Source: Pseudomonas brassicacearum
Lineage (GTDB): Bacteria > Pseudomonadota > Gammaproteobacteria > Pseudomonadales > Pseudomonadaceae
Assembly (NCBI RefSeq): GCF_009601685.2
Contig: NZ_CP045701.2
Span: forward strand, 6,014,001 to 6,078,000
Reading direction: 5' to 3'
DNA: 64,000 bases
Both the position numbers and the translations under genes were made by a program. Within the stretch, counting starts at the first letter, position 1; every line of letters begins with the position of its first letter. Positions 19,710-28,992 of this stretch are shown piece by piece. The notes under the pieces were generated by a model. The model worked only from the letters and a program-made list of their open reading frames with translations. It did not search any database and was not told the origin of the DNA.

Positions 19710-20474
19710 ATGTCCTTGCCCACGCTTTTGACCCAGCACATCGTTCGACGCCCGCAACGCATCGCCCTGTTGCAGCACATCGCCGAACAAGGCTCGATCA
19801 CCCGCGCCGCCAAGAGCGCGGGCCTGAGCTACAAAGCGGCGTGGGACGCCATCGATGAATTGAACAACCTGGCGGACCAGCCGTTGGTGGAGCGCAGTGT
19901 CGGCGGCAAGGGCGGTGGCGGCGCCAAGCTGTCGGAGGAAGGCCAACGCGTACTGCGCCTGTATCTGCGCCTGCAAGCACTGCAGGCGCAACTGCTGGAA
20001 GCGAGCGAGGATGCCGGCGACCTGGGCCTGCTCAGTCGCCTGATGCTGCGCACCAGCGCCCGCAATCAATTGCACGGCAAGGTCCTGGGTATCGAGGCCC
20101 AGGGGCACAACGACCGGGTATGCCTGGAGCTGGCCCGGGGCCTGGTCATCGAAGCCCAGATCACCCACGACAGTACGCTGCGCCTGGAGCTGGATGTTGG
20201 CACCAACGTGGTGGCGCTGATCAAGGCCGGCTGGCTGCAATTGCACCCCGTCGAACAAGCGGAGAAAACGGGAGTGAATACGCTGCGCGGCGTGATCGAG
20301 CATATCGCCGCCGCCGAAGACGGCCCCAGTGAGGTGCGCATCGGCCTGCCCAACGGCCAGACGCTGTGCGCCCTGGCCGACGCGCTTGAGCTACAAAAGC
20401 AGCATCTGGAAGGCGGCTCACCGGTGCAAGTGACATTTTCAGCGACAAATGTGCTGCTCGGCACACCGCTGTAG
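19710..20474 (+). CDS. modE: ModE-family molybdate-responsive transcription regulator
   Basis: This 254-residue protein has an N-terminal winged helix (RIALLQHIAEQGSITRAAKSAGLSYKAAWDAIDELN, about residues 17-52) and two C-terminal TOBE/MopI-type domains, seen as the paired blocks TSARNQLHGKVL and IGLPNGQTLCA. ModE binds molybdate and represses molybdate transport genes. No modABC transporter is present in this window, so any target here is not evident. The ribosome site is weak. Confidence 0.88.
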   Translation: MSLPTLLTQHIVRRPQRIALLQHIAEQGSITRAAKSAGLSYKAAWDAIDELNNLADQPLVERSVGGKGGGGAKLSEEGQRVLRLYLRLQALQAQLLEASEDAGDLGLLSRLMLRTSARNQLHGKVLGIEAQGHNDRVCLELARGLVIEAQITHDSTLRLELDVGTNVVALIKAGWLQLHPVEQAEKTGVNTLRGVIEHIAAAEDGPSEVRIGLPNGQTLCALADALELQKQHLEGGSPVQVTFSATNVLLGTPL

Positions 20475-20538
20475 CGCGCTGCAACAATAGTTTCATCGAC
20501 CCGCTTTAAGGTGACTGCCAAAACCAGCAGGGAGCCTG

Positions 20539-22437
20539 ATGATGAGCCTATTAGAAGAAAACCAATCCACCGACCTGGAAAAGATCGTCGGCCTGAGCCG
20601 TCGCAGCTTCATCAGCGCCGGCGCCCTGTGCGGCGCGGCGATGTTCCTGGGCGGCAACCTGCTGAGCCGCAGCGTGCTGGCCGCCGCCGTGAGCGAAGGC
20701 AACAGCCGGCTGCTGGGCTTCAACAGCATCGCCGCCGCCACGGCCGACACCATCACGTTGCCGCCAGACTATAAAGCCTCGGTGCTGATCAGCTGGGGCC
20801 AGCCGCTGCACAAAAATGCACCGGCCTTCGACCCCAGCGGCAACGGCACCGCCCGCGCACAGGAAATGCAGTTCGGCGACAACAACGACGGCATGAGCCT
20901 GTTCCCGTTCCCCGACGACAAGAACCGGGCGCTGATGGCGATCAACAACGAGTACACCAACTACCAATACCTGTTCCCTCACGGCGGCCAGCCGCAGTCG
21001 GCCGAGGACGTGCGCAAGGCCCAGGCCAGCGAAGGGGTGTCGGTGATCGAGATTCAGCGTCGTCGCGGCCAGTGGCAGTTTGTCCAGGAGTCGCGCTACA
21101 ACCGCAGAATCCACGGCAACACGCCGATTCGCCTGCGTGGCCCAGCCGCCGGGCACGACCTGCTGAAAACCAGTGCTGACAAGAGTGGCAAGAAAGTGCT
21201 GGGGACTTTCCAGAACTGCGCCAACGGCATGACGCCTTGGGGTACTTACCTGACCTGTGAAGAAAACTTCACTGACTGCTTCGGCAGCAGCAAGTCAGAC
21301 CTGCAGTTCGACGCTGCACAGAAGCGCTATGGCGCCACTGTCACCAGCAGTGAAATCAACTGGCACTTGCACGACCCGCGCTTTGACCTGGCGAAAAACC
21401 CCAACGAACTCAATCGCCACGGCTGGGTGGTGGAAATAGACCCGTTCGATCCGCAATCCACTCCGGTAAAACGCACCGCCCTGGGCCGCTTCAAACACGA
21501 AAACGCCGCCCTGGCGCAGACTAATGACGGTCGCGCCGTGGTGTACATGGGCGATGACGAACGTGGCGAGTTCATTTACAAGTTCGTCAGCCGCGACCGT
21601 ATCAATCACCGCAATGCCAAGGCCAATCGTAACCTGCTGGACCATGGCACCTTGTACGTAGCGCGGTTCGATGCCGGCGACGGCAATCCTGACCATCCCA
21701 AAGGCAAAGGCCAGTGGATCGAGCTGACCCATGGCAAGAACGGCCTCGACGCCAGCAGTGGTTTCGCCGACCAGGCCGAAGTGCTCATCCATGCGCGCCT
21801 GGCCGCCAGTGCCGTTGGCGCCACCCGCATGGACCGCCCGGAGTGGATCGTGGTCAGCCCCAAGGATGGCCAGGTCTATTGCACCCTGACCAACAACTCC
21901 AAGCGCGGCGACGCCGGCCAACCGGTGGACGGGCCGAACCCTCGGGCCAAGAACGTCTACGGGCAGATCCTGCGCTGGAAAACCGACCGCGACGATCACG
22001 CCTCCAAGACCTTCGCCTGGGACCTGTTCGTGGTCGCCGGCAACCCGACGGTACACGCCGGCACGCCGAAAGCCGGTTCGTCCAACATCAACCCGCAGAA
22101 CATGTTCAACAGCCCTGATGGCCTGGGCTTCGACAAAGCCGGCCGGCTCTGGATTCTCACCGACGGCGACTCCAGCAACGCCGGGGACTTCGCAGGCATG
22201 GGCAACAACCAGATGCTCTGCGCCGACCCCAACAGCGGTGAAATCCGCCGTTTCATGGTCGGGCCGGTGGGCTGCGAAGTGACCGGAATCAGCTTCTCGC
22301 CGGACTACAAGGCTATGTTCGTCGGGATCCAGCATCCCAGCGGCGGCTCGACCTTCCCAGAGCACCTGCCCAACGGCAAGCCGCGGTCTTCGGTGATGGT
22401 GATTACCCGGGAAGATGGCGGGGTGATCGGGGCCTGA
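20539..22437 (+). CDS. Tat-exported PhoX-family protein (DUF839)
   Basis: This 632-residue protein carries a twin-arginine signal, LSRRSFISAGALCGAAMFLGG (about residues 20-40), so it is exported folded to the periplasm or outside. The remainder matches the PhoX/DUF839 fold: LISWGQPL, NGMTPWGTYLTCEENF, KFKHENAALAQTNDGRAVVY-type blocks and a C-terminal SPDGLGFDKAGRLWILTDGD. PhoX enzymes are Ca/Fe alkaline phosphatases. No Pho-box was found upstream, so phosphate control is not supported here. AGGGAG lies 4 nt before the first ATG and better spaced for the second (20542). Confidence 0.85.
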   Translation: MMSLLEENQSTDLEKIVGLSRRSFISAGALCGAAMFLGGNLLSRSVLAAAVSEGNSRLLGFNSIAAATADTITLPPDYKASVLISWGQPLHKNAPAFDPSGNGTARAQEMQFGDNNDGMSLFPFPDDKNRALMAINNEYTNYQYLFPHGGQPQSAEDVRKAQASEGVSVIEIQRRRGQWQFVQESRYNRRIHGNTPIRLRGPAAGHDLLKTSADKSGKKVLGTFQNCANGMTPWGTYLTCEENFTDCFGSSKSDLQFDAAQKRYGATVTSSEINWHLHDPRFDLAKNPNELNRHGWVVEIDPFDPQSTPVKRTALGRFKHENAALAQTNDGRAVVYMGDDERGEFIYKFVSRDRINHRNAKANRNLLDHGTLYVARFDAGDGNPDHPKGKGQWIELTHGKNGLDASSGFADQAEVLIHARLAASAVGATRMDRPEWIVVSPKDGQVYCTLTNNSKRGDAGQPVDGPNPRAKNVYGQILRWKTDRDDHASKTFAWDLFVVAGNPTVHAGTPKAGSSNINPQNMFNSPDGLGFDKAGRLWILTDGDSSNAGDFAGMGNNQMLCADPNSGEIRRFMVGPVGCEVTGISFSPDYKAMFVGIQHPSGGSTFPEHLPNGKPRSSVMVITREDGGVIGA

Positions 22438-22442
22438 CACTT

Positions 22443-22472
22443 TGTGGCGAGGGAGCTTGCTCCCTCGCCACG
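22443..22472. repeat. Single REP hairpin after the PhoX gene
   Basis: TGTGGCGAGGGAGC-TT-GCTCCCTCGCCACG is a near-perfect 14-bp hairpin, starting 6 bp after the PhoX-family stop. It lacks a T run but may slow 3' decay of that mRNA. It is a solitary unit rather than a REPIN pair. Confidence 0.75.
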
Positions 22473-22565
22473 AAGATCGATGCAAGTCTCACCGATCAAT
22501 CCCGACTGCTTTGCGCTACCATGCTGGGCCGGACGCGGCAGCCCTGCCGCTGCGCAGGAGTCAGC

Positions 22566-23540
22566 ATGTCCCATCCGTTTGAAACCCTCACGCCCGACCT
22601 GGTGCTCGATGCCGTTGAAAGCATTGGCTTTCTCAGCGACGCCCGCGTGTTGGCCCTCAACAGCTACGAGAATCGCGTCTACCAGGTGGGCATCGAAGAC
22701 GCCGAGCCGCTGATCGCCAAGTTCTATCGCCCTCAGCGCTGGACCAACGAAGCGATCCTGGAAGAGCACAGCTTTACCTTCGAACTGGCCGAATACGAAG
22801 TGCCCGTGGTCGCACCGCTGATCCACAACGGCACCAGCCTGCACGAACATGCCGGGTTTCGTTTCACCCTGTTTCCCCGTCGTGGCGGCCGTGCACCGGA
22901 GCCGGGCAACCTCGATCAGCTCTATCGCCTGGGACAACTGCTCGGACGCCTGCACGCGGTCGGGGCGACCCGTCCGTTCGAACACCGTGAAGCCCTGGGC
23001 GTAAAGAACTTCGGCCACGATTCGCTGGCCACCGTGCTGGCAAGCGGCTTTGTACCCCGCAGCCTGCTGCCGGCCTACGAGTCGGTCGCCCGGGACCTGC
23101 TCAAGCGCGTCGAAGAGGTCTACGCTGCCACGCCCCACCAGAACATCCGCATGCACGGCGATTGCCACCCGGGCAACATGATGTGCCGCGACGAGGTGTT
23201 CCACATCGTCGACCTGGACGACTGTCGCATGGGCCCAGCGGTGCAGGACTTGTGGATGATGCTCGCCGGCGATCGCCAGGAATGCCTAGGGCAATTGTCG
23301 GAATTGATGGACGGCTACCGTGAGTTCCACGACTTCGACCCGCGTGAACTGGCGCTGATCGAGCCGCTGCGGGCCCTGCGCCTGATGCACTACAGCGCCT
23401 GGCTGGCGCGACGCTGGGACGACCCGGCGTTCCCACGCAGCTTCCCGTGGTTCGGCAGCGAACGCTACTGGGGCGACCAGGTATTGGCGTTGCGCGAACA
23501 ACTGGCGGCGCTCAATGAAGAGCCGTTGAAGTTGTTCTGA
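22566..23540 (+). CDS. srkA: Stress-response Ser/Thr protein kinase SrkA (YihE)
   Basis: This 324-residue protein has the aminoglycoside-phosphotransferase-like kinase fold. The catalytic loop is MHGDCHPGNMMC and the metal-binding motif is HIVDLDDC; the nucleotide lysine is in PLIAKFYRP. E. coli SrkA (328 residues) protects against stress-induced death. The start at 22566 has AGGAG 6-7 nt upstream. Same strand as rarD. Confidence 0.93.
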   Translation: MSHPFETLTPDLVLDAVESIGFLSDARVLALNSYENRVYQVGIEDAEPLIAKFYRPQRWTNEAILEEHSFTFELAEYEVPVVAPLIHNGTSLHEHAGFRFTLFPRRGGRAPEPGNLDQLYRLGQLLGRLHAVGATRPFEHREALGVKNFGHDSLATVLASGFVPRSLLPAYESVARDLLKRVEEVYAATPHQNIRMHGDCHPGNMMCRDEVFHIVDLDDCRMGPAVQDLWMMLAGDRQECLGQLSELMDGYREFHDFDPRELALIEPLRALRLMHYSAWLARRWDDPAFPRSFPWFGSERYWGDQVLALREQLAALNEEPLKLF

Positions 23541-23679
23541 CTGGGACTGGCTCCAACAGCCACCGCAGGCCCGCTCCCACAAAGGGATTTGCTGTGAAAC
23601 GCTCACAAAGGTTCACAGCACAACCAGACAAATCTCCTTACAATCATCCCTTTGTTAGCTGCCTAAGCAAGGATTCTGC

Positions 23680-24567
23680 ATGCAAGCCGCCAACCCGCGT
23701 CGCGGGTACATCCTGGGCCTGAGTGCCTATATCATCTGGGGTCTGTTCCCGATCTACTTCAAAGCCATCGCCAGCGTGCCATCGGTGGAGATCATCATCC
23801 ACCGGGTGCTGTGGTCGGCCTTGTTCGGCGCGGCGTTGCTGATGGTCTGGAAACACCCGGGCTGGTGGCGCGAGTTGCGGGACAATCCACAGCGCCTGGC
23901 AATCCTGGCCCTGAGCGGGACGCTAATCGCGGCCAACTGGCTGACATACGTCTGGGCAGTGAACAACGGCCGCATGCTCGAAGCCAGCCTGGGTTACTAC
24001 ATCAACCCGCTGGTGAACGTATTGCTGGGCATGTTGCTGTTGGGTGAGCGCCTGCGCCGCATGCAATGGCTGGCGGTGGGGTTGGCGGCGGTCGGCGTGG
24101 CCCAGCAGGTCTGGCAAGTGGGCAGCCTGCCTTGGGTGTCGCTGGTGCTGGCGCTGACCTTCGGTTTCTATGGGTTGATCCGCAAGCAGGCGCCGGTCAA
24201 GGCATTGCCGGGGCTGGTGGTGGAAACCTGGATGCTGGTGCCGATCGCCATCGCCTGGTTGCTGTTCAATCCCACGGCCACCAGTGCCCAGGCGGCATTC
24301 TGGACCACCTCCGAAGCCTGGTGGCTGGTGGCGGCCGGCCCCGTGACGTTGGTGCCGTTAGTGTGTTTCAACGCCGCAACACGGCATTTGCCCTACACCA
24401 CCATCGGTTTTCTCCAGTACATCGCGCCGACGCTGGTGCTGCTGCTCGCCGTGATGCTGTTCGGTGAGCACCTGTCGTCCAGCACACTGGTGGCGTTCCT
24501 GTTCATCTGGGCCGGGCTGGCGGTGTACAGCGTCGATGCCGTGATCAGCATGCGCCGACGCAGCTGA
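23680..24567 (+). CDS. rarD: EamA-family transporter RarD
   Basis: This 295-residue inner-membrane protein has ten predicted helices in two EamA repeats, starting GYILGLSAYIIWGLFPIYFKA and ending LVAFLFIWAGLAVYSVDAV. The RarD group was named for chloramphenicol sensitivity in Pseudomonas; its natural substrate is unclear. AAGGA sits 7 nt before the ATG. A 9-bp hairpin (CAGGCCACG / CGTGGCCTG, 24590-24612) follows the stop, without a T run. Confidence 0.92.
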   Translation: MQAANPRRGYILGLSAYIIWGLFPIYFKAIASVPSVEIIIHRVLWSALFGAALLMVWKHPGWWRELRDNPQRLAILALSGTLIAANWLTYVWAVNNGRMLEASLGYYINPLVNVLLGMLLLGERLRRMQWLAVGLAAVGVAQQVWQVGSLPWVSLVLALTFGFYGLIRKQAPVKALPGLVVETWMLVPIAIAWLLFNPTATSAQAAFWTTSEAWWLVAAGPVTLVPLVCFNAATRHLPYTTIGFLQYIAPTLVLLLAVMLFGEHLSSSTLVAFLFIWAGLAVYSVDAVISMRRRS

Positions 24568-24630
24568 TCAAAAAACGCACAAATCTCTACAGGCCACGTC
24601 TGGCGTGGCCTGCGCTTATCCTTCCCAAGG

Positions 24631-24778
24631 TTATCCACAGCGTGATCCCCGCCGTTTGTGCACAAGCCCTTGAAAACTGGTGTTTTTTTGATCATTGACC
24701 GCTGAGCCCCGGCGGGCCTGGGCTGGCGCCGGGTCTCTACAGGTTATCCACAGGCAGGCGCAGTTTTTCCTTGGATAA
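24631..24778. promoter_or_regulatory. Cluster of DnaA boxes between rarD and the GcvR-like gene
   Basis: Two exact DnaA boxes, TTATCCACA at 24631-24639 and 24744-24752, lie on the plus strand. A two-mismatch box (TTATCCAAG on the minus strand, 24778-24770) and a box-like palindrome TTGTGCACAA (24656-24665) are nearby. All fall within 148 bp of the 217-bp gap. No other origin features (AT-rich unwinding element, dnaA or dnaN) are near. Confidence 0.6.
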
Positions 24779-24784
24779 CCTTCG

Positions 24785-25303
24785 TCACGCTTCGTCGCTG
24801 AGCTTGAGCTCCACCATCAACTCATCGGCCAGGGTCTCCAGGCGTTCCTGCAACGTCTCCAGCGACAGGGTCAACGGCACCCCCAGGATCGCTTCGGCGT
24901 GGAACAACAGTTCGCTGCTCATCGGCGCCGGTCGCACATCGGTCACCAAGCGCTCGACGTTCACTCCCTGCTCACTCAACAACCGCGTGATGTCCCGCAC
25001 GATGCCGGGACGATCATTGCCCACCAGTTCCATGGCGATGGGTTTCCAGGTGCAGGACTCTTCAACGGCGCTTTCAGCGATCAACACGCGGATGCCGTGA
25101 GTCGATAGCCCCTGCAAGGCTTCGATCAGTTCCTCATGGGCCTCGGCCGGGGCGCTGAGGCGCAGGATCCCGGCAAACTGCCCGGCCAGGTGCGACATGC
25201 GGCTTTCCAGCCAGTTACCGCCGTGTTCGGCGATGCAATCGGCAATGCGCTCGACCTGCCCGGGCTTGTCCGGGGCGAAAACAGTGATGACGAGGTGGTC
25301 CAT
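24785..25303 (-). CDS. ACT-domain protein similar to glycine cleavage repressor GcvR
   Basis: This 172-residue protein has two ACT domains in tandem: MDHLVITVFAPDKPGQVERIADCIAEHGGNW at the N-terminus and AMELVGNDRPGIVRDITRLLSEQGVNVERL from about residue 85. This is the GcvR layout; GcvR binds glycine and opposes GcvA in E. coli. Whether a GcvA partner exists here is unknown, and no gcv genes are in the window. I chose the start at 25303, with GAGGA 7-8 nt upstream, over an extension to 25342. Confidence 0.85.
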   Translation of the reverse strand: MDHLVITVFAPDKPGQVERIADCIAEHGGNWLESRMSHLAGQFAGILRLSAPAEAHEELIEALQGLSTHGIRVLIAESAVEESCTWKPIAMELVGNDRPGIVRDITRLLSEQGVNVERLVTDVRPAPMSSELLFHAEAILGVPLTLSLETLQERLETLADELMVELKLSDEA

Positions 25304-25374
25304 GGCGCAGTCCTCTTGTTGGGGAAGGGACAGTATAGGCAAGGCTGAAGCTCAACACGGTCGCGCTTTCGTGA

Positions 25375-25506
25375 TGAGGGAGCTTGCTCCCGCTGGACTG
25401 TGTAGGAACTGTGGAGCTGTCGAGTACAACGAGGCTGCGATCTTGCCCCTGTCAATTGAGTCTAAAGCGAAAGGTCAAAAGATCGCAGCCTTCGGCAGCT
25501 CCTACA
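25375..25506. repeat. Half family-A REP unit followed by family-B REPIN
   Basis: GAGGGAGCTTGCTCCCGC (25376-25393) is one half of a family-A pair. Family-B arms follow: TGTAGGAACTGTGGAGCTGT from 25401 and GATCGCAGCCTTCGGCAGCT to 25506. The matching right family-A half is missing here. Confidence 0.7.
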
Positions 25507-25660
25507 AGGGAGTCTCTGCAGCGATATGTGTACGAACTACAGATTTATCTGGAACAATCCATCAGTTTTTTGAGAACATCCCGTGTCCCGACGTGACCGT
25601 AACACTTTAGTCGGTCGCGGAACGACGCAATTAGTCTAATTTTCACAACCGCAATTGATC

Positions 25661-25688
25661 ATGTAGTATGCCGCAGCGAGCACTACAT
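25661..25688 (+). promoter_or_regulatory. Candidate RccR operator of glcB
   Basis: The inverted repeat ATGTAGT-N14-ACTACAT is perfect over 7 bp per arm. RccR, an RpiR-family regulator in Pseudomonas that responds to KDPG, is reported to bind TGTAGT/ACTACA palindromes and to control glcB (from memory). It lies 187 bp before the glcB start. Confidence 0.6.
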
Positions 25689-25874
25689 AGCGTTGTACCG
25701 ATGTCTGCTTAAGGCGCAGTCGCATCCCTGAAAAGCCCCGTCAGCAAGGCTTACCACCCAGCCGCCAGCGATGGCATGTACTGGTTCCGGGGTTTGTGGT
25801 TTAAATGTCCCGAGGCTTCATTGTCAAAATCGAAGAGCTGAAAAGCGAAATAGCTGAGCAGAGTGAGGCAAGCA

Positions 25875-28052
25875 ATGACTGAACACGTTCAAGTCGGTGG
25901 CCTGCAGGTCGCCAAAGTCCTGTTCGACTTCGTGAATAACGAAGCCATTCCCGGAACCGGCCTCACCGCCGACGCGTTCTGGGCCGGTGCCGACAAGGTC
26001 ATTCACGACCTGGCGCCGAAGAACAAAGCCCTACTCGCCAAACGCGATGATCTCCAGGCGCGGATCGACGCCTGGCACCAGGCCCGTGCCGGCCAGGCCC
26101 ACGACGCCGTGGCTTACAAAGCCTTCCTGCAAGACATTGGATACCTGCTGCCAGAAGCGGCGGATTTCCAGGCTACGACCCAAAACGTCGATGACGAAAT
26201 CGCCCGCATGGCCGGCCCGCAGCTGGTGGTGCCGGTGATGAACGCCCGCTTCGCCCTCAACGCATCGAACGCCCGCTGGGGTTCGCTGTATGACGCGCTG
26301 TACGGCACCGATGCCATCAGCGAAGCCGATGGCGCGGAAAAGGGCAAAGGCTACAACAAGGTGCGCGGCGACAAGGTCATCGCCTTCGCGCGCGCCTTTC
26401 TCGACGAAGCCGCGCCCCTGGCGGCCGGCTCCCATGTCGACTCCACCGCTTACAAGATCGTCGACGGCAAACTGGTGGTCACCCTCAAGGGCGGCAGCAA
26501 CAGCGGCCTGCGTGACGATGCCCAGTTGGTCGGCTTCCAGGGCGATGCCTCGGCACCGACCACCGTGCTGTTGAAACACAACGGCCTGCATTTCGAAATC
26601 CAGATCGATGCCAGCACCCCGGTCGGCCAGACCGACGCGGCCGGCGTCAAAGACATCCTGATGGAAGCCGCGCTGACCACCATCATGGATTGCGAAGACT
26701 CGGTCGCCGCCGTCGATGCCGATGACAAAGTGGTGATCTACCGCAACTGGCTCGGCCTGATGAAAGGCGACCTGGCTGAAGAAGTCGCCAAAGGCGGCCA
26801 GACGTTTACCCGCACCATGAACCCCGACCGTGTCTACACCGCCGTCGACGGTTCGAGCGTGACCCTGCACGGCCGCTCGCTGTTGTTCGTGCGTAACGTC
26901 GGCCACTTGATGACCATCGATGCGATCCTGGACAAGCATGGCAACGAAGTGCCCGAAGGCATTCTCGACGGCCTGATCACCAGCCTGGCAGCGATCCACA
27001 GCCTCAATGGCAACACCAGCCGCCGCAACAGCCGCACCGGTTCGGTGTATATCGTCAAGCCGAAGATGCACGGCCCGGAAGAAGCCGCGTTCACCAACGA
27101 GCTGTTCGGTCGCGTCGAGGACGTGCTGAACCTGCCGCGCAACACCCTCAAGGTCGGGATCATGGACGAGGAGCGCCGTACCACGGTCAACCTCAAGGCC
27201 TGCATCAAGGCTGCCAGCGAGCGCGTGGTGTTCATCAACACCGGCTTCCTCGACCGCACGGGCGATGAAATCCACACCTCCATGGAAGCCGGCCCGATGG
27301 TGCGTAAAGCTGACATGAAGGCTGAGAAGTGGATCGGTGCGTACGAGAACTGGAACGTCGATATCGGCTTGAGCACTGGCTTGCAAGGCCGTGCGCAAAT
27401 CGGCAAGGGCATGTGGGCCATGCCGGACCTGATGGCCGCGATGCTCGAACAGAAAATCGCCCATCCAATGGCCGGTGCCAACACTGCATGGGTGCCATCG
27501 CCGACCGCCGCTGCCCTGCACGCGCTGCATTACCACAAGGTCGACGTGTTCGCCCGCCAGGCCGAACTGGCCAAGCGCACGCGTGCATCGGTGGACGACA
27601 TCCTGACCATCCCGCTGGCCGTCAACCCGAACTGGACACCGGAGCAGATCAAGAACGAACTGGACAACAATGCCCAGGGCATCCTTGGCTACGTGGTGCG
27701 CTGGATCGACCAGGGCGTGGGCTGCTCCAAGGTGCCGGACATCAACGACATCGGCCTGATGGAAGACCGTGCGACGCTGCGTATCTCCAGCCAGCACATC
27801 GCCAACTGGCTGCGCCACGGCATCGTCACCCAAGACCAGGTAATGGAAAGCCTCAAGCGCATGGCGCCGGTGGTGGACCGCCAGAACGCCAGCGACCCGC
27901 TATACCGTCCGCTGGCACCGGACTTCGACCGCAACATCGCCTTCCAGGCAGCGGTCGAGCTGGTGATCGAAGGCACAAAGCAGCCTAACGGCTACACCGA
28001 GCCGGTACTGCACCGTCGTCGTCGCGAGTTCAAGGCAGCCAATGGGTTGTGA
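25875..28052 (+). CDS. glcB: Malate synthase G
   Basis: This 725-residue enzyme condenses acetyl-CoA with glyoxylate to malate, completing the glyoxylate shunt. Recognisable blocks are [48 protein letters not shown] and [17 protein letters not shown], which carry the catalytic Arg and the metal ligands. The length is that of the G isoform. The ATG at 25875 is preceded by GAGG. A strong terminator follows. Confidence 0.98.
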   Translation: MTEHVQVGGLQVAKVLFDFVNNEAIPGTGLTADAFWAGADKVIHDLAPKNKALLAKRDDLQARIDAWHQARAGQAHDAVAYKAFLQDIGYLLPEAADFQATTQNVDDEIARMAGPQLVVPVMNARFALNASNARWGSLYDALYGTDAISEADGAEKGKGYNKVRGDKVIAFARAFLDEAAPLAAGSHVDSTAYKIVDGKLVVTLKGGSNSGLRDDAQLVGFQGDASAPTTVLLKHNGLHFEIQIDASTPVGQTDAAGVKDILMEAALTTIMDCEDSVAAVDADDKVVIYRNWLGLMKGDLAEEVAKGGQTFTRTMNPDRVYTAVDGSSVTLHGRSLLFVRNVGHLMTIDAILDKHGNEVPEGILDGLITSLAAIHSLNGNTSRRNSRTGSVYIVKPKMHGPEEAAFTNELFGRVEDVLNLPRNTLKVGIMDEERRTTVNLKACIKAASERVVFINTGFLDRTGDEIHTSMEAGPMVRKADMKAEKWIGAYENWNVDIGLSTGLQGRAQIGKGMWAMPDLMAAMLEQKIAHPMAGANTAWVPSPTAAALHALHYHKVDVFARQAELAKRTRASVDDILTIPLAVNPNWTPEQIKNELDNNAQGILGYVVRWIDQGVGCSKVPDINDIGLMEDRATLRISSQHIANWLRHGIVTQDQVMESLKRMAPVVDRQNASDPLYRPLAPDFDRNIAFQAAVELVIEGTKQPNGYTEPVLHRRRREFKAANGL

Positions 28053-28077
28053 TTGAGCGGTAGACGCGGCACAAAAA

Positions 28078-28107
28078 AAAGCCCTGATCGAAAGATCAGG
28101 GCTTTTT
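28078..28107 (+). terminator. Bidirectional terminator after glcB
   Basis: A 12-bp stem, AAAGCCCTGATC / GATCAGGGCTTT (28078-28105), with GAAA tetraloop ends in five T residues. It starts 26 bp after the glcB stop. A preceding A run makes it usable on the minus strand for the response-regulator gene as well. Confidence 0.93.
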
Positions 28108-28130
28108 CATTTGCAACACCTGACTGCCTT

Positions 28131-28251
28131 TGTGGCGAGGGAGCTTGCTCCCGCTCGGTTGCGCAGCGACTGCAATACAGGTCAATGAGATTCCCAGGTC
28201 TGGAAAAGGGTCTGCTTCGCAGCCCAGCGGGAGCAAGCTCCCTCGCCACAA
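28131..28251. repeat. REPIN, family A (GGCGAGGGAGCTTGCTC type)
   Basis: TGTGGCGAGGGAGCTTGCTC and its inverted partner GCAAGCTCCCTCGCCACA bound 121 bp, with inner arms GGTTGCGCAGCGACTGC and GCTTCGCAGCCCAGC. It fills the gap between the glcB terminator and the minus-strand response regulator. Confidence 0.85.
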
Positions 28252-28294
28252 AAGCGATCTCGCCATGGTTTCGTTCCTGGAGGAAGACGATGGA

Positions 28295-28741
28295 CTAGAG
28301 ATCCATCCCCAACTCACGCTTGACCAACCCCAGCAGCTTGTCGGTATCGATCGGCTTGAGCAAAAAGTCCACCACGCGCAGGTGCATGGCTTCGATGGCG
28401 TCCTTCACGTCAGCATCGCCCGACACGATGATGATCGGCAACTCCGCCCGCTCGGACTCGCGCACCAGGCGAACCAGTTCCAGGCCATCGACATTGCCCA
28501 TGCGCAGGTCGGTGATCAACAGGCCGATCGATGGCCTGGTCTCCAGCATCTTGAGTGCCGTTTCGCCACTGGCGGCGGTCATGCAGTGAATGCCATCCAA
28601 CGCCAGGATCTCCGACAGCAGCTCACGAGCGTCCTTGTCGTCATCGACGATCAAGACGCGCTGCGGCGGCAGGTCAGGTTCCAGCATGACGGCACTCAGC
28701 GCCTCGCGCTCGGCGTCACTCAAAATATCGTGGTCGGACAT
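28295..28741 (-). CDS. Single-domain response regulator
   Basis: This 148-residue protein is a CheY-like receiver with a 26-residue N-terminal extension. The acidic pocket is VDDDKD (about 32-37), the phospho-acceptor is Asp78 in LLITDLRM, and the conserved Lys is in LLKPID. There is no output domain, so it must act by binding a partner. No kinase gene lies beside it. The following plus-strand gene is divergent, with a 251-bp gap in which no operator was recognised. Confidence 0.88.
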   Translation of the reverse strand: MSDHDILSDAEREALSAVMLEPDLPPQRVLIVDDDKDARELLSEILALDGIHCMTAASGETALKMLETRPSIGLLITDLRMGNVDGLELVRLVRESERAELPIIIVSGDADVKDAIEAMHLRVVDFLLKPIDTDKLLGLVKRELGMDL

Positions 28742-28992
28742 GGTGCTCTCTACGTTCTTTAAATCGATCCCCTGGCACAGTGGTCAGACATCGTTCTGCG
28801 TCGCTTCAATGTGCACTTCGTCGGATTTTTTTCCAAGTACATTCAACGAGGATTTTTCCGGCGCCTGGCGTAGGATTTTTCCGTAAGCCGACCCCTGCTC
28901 AGCGACCTAGACTTACGTCCAATGGGCACCCCGCGCTGAGGGGCCGACCATGGAACAGATCCGACCACAACAATTCAAAAAAAGACTGCGCA

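Larger units (their letters stand above)
25304..25874. other. 571-bp gap before glcB
   Basis: From left to right the gap holds the leader of the GcvR-like gene, a half family-A REP unit with a full family-B REPIN (25375-25506), an AT-richer stretch, the RccR-like operator (25661-25688) and a leader of about 190 bp to glcB. No convincing small gene or RNA was found. Confidence 0.6.

Noticed and set aside
20475..20538. Search for a Pho box upstream of the PhoX-family gene
   Set aside because: No pair of CTGTCAT-like direct repeats at 11-bp spacing is present in the 64-bp gap.
26031..27833. A 600-codon minus-strand frame opposite glcB
   Set aside because: Shadow of the malate synthase gene; no domain and no ribosome site.
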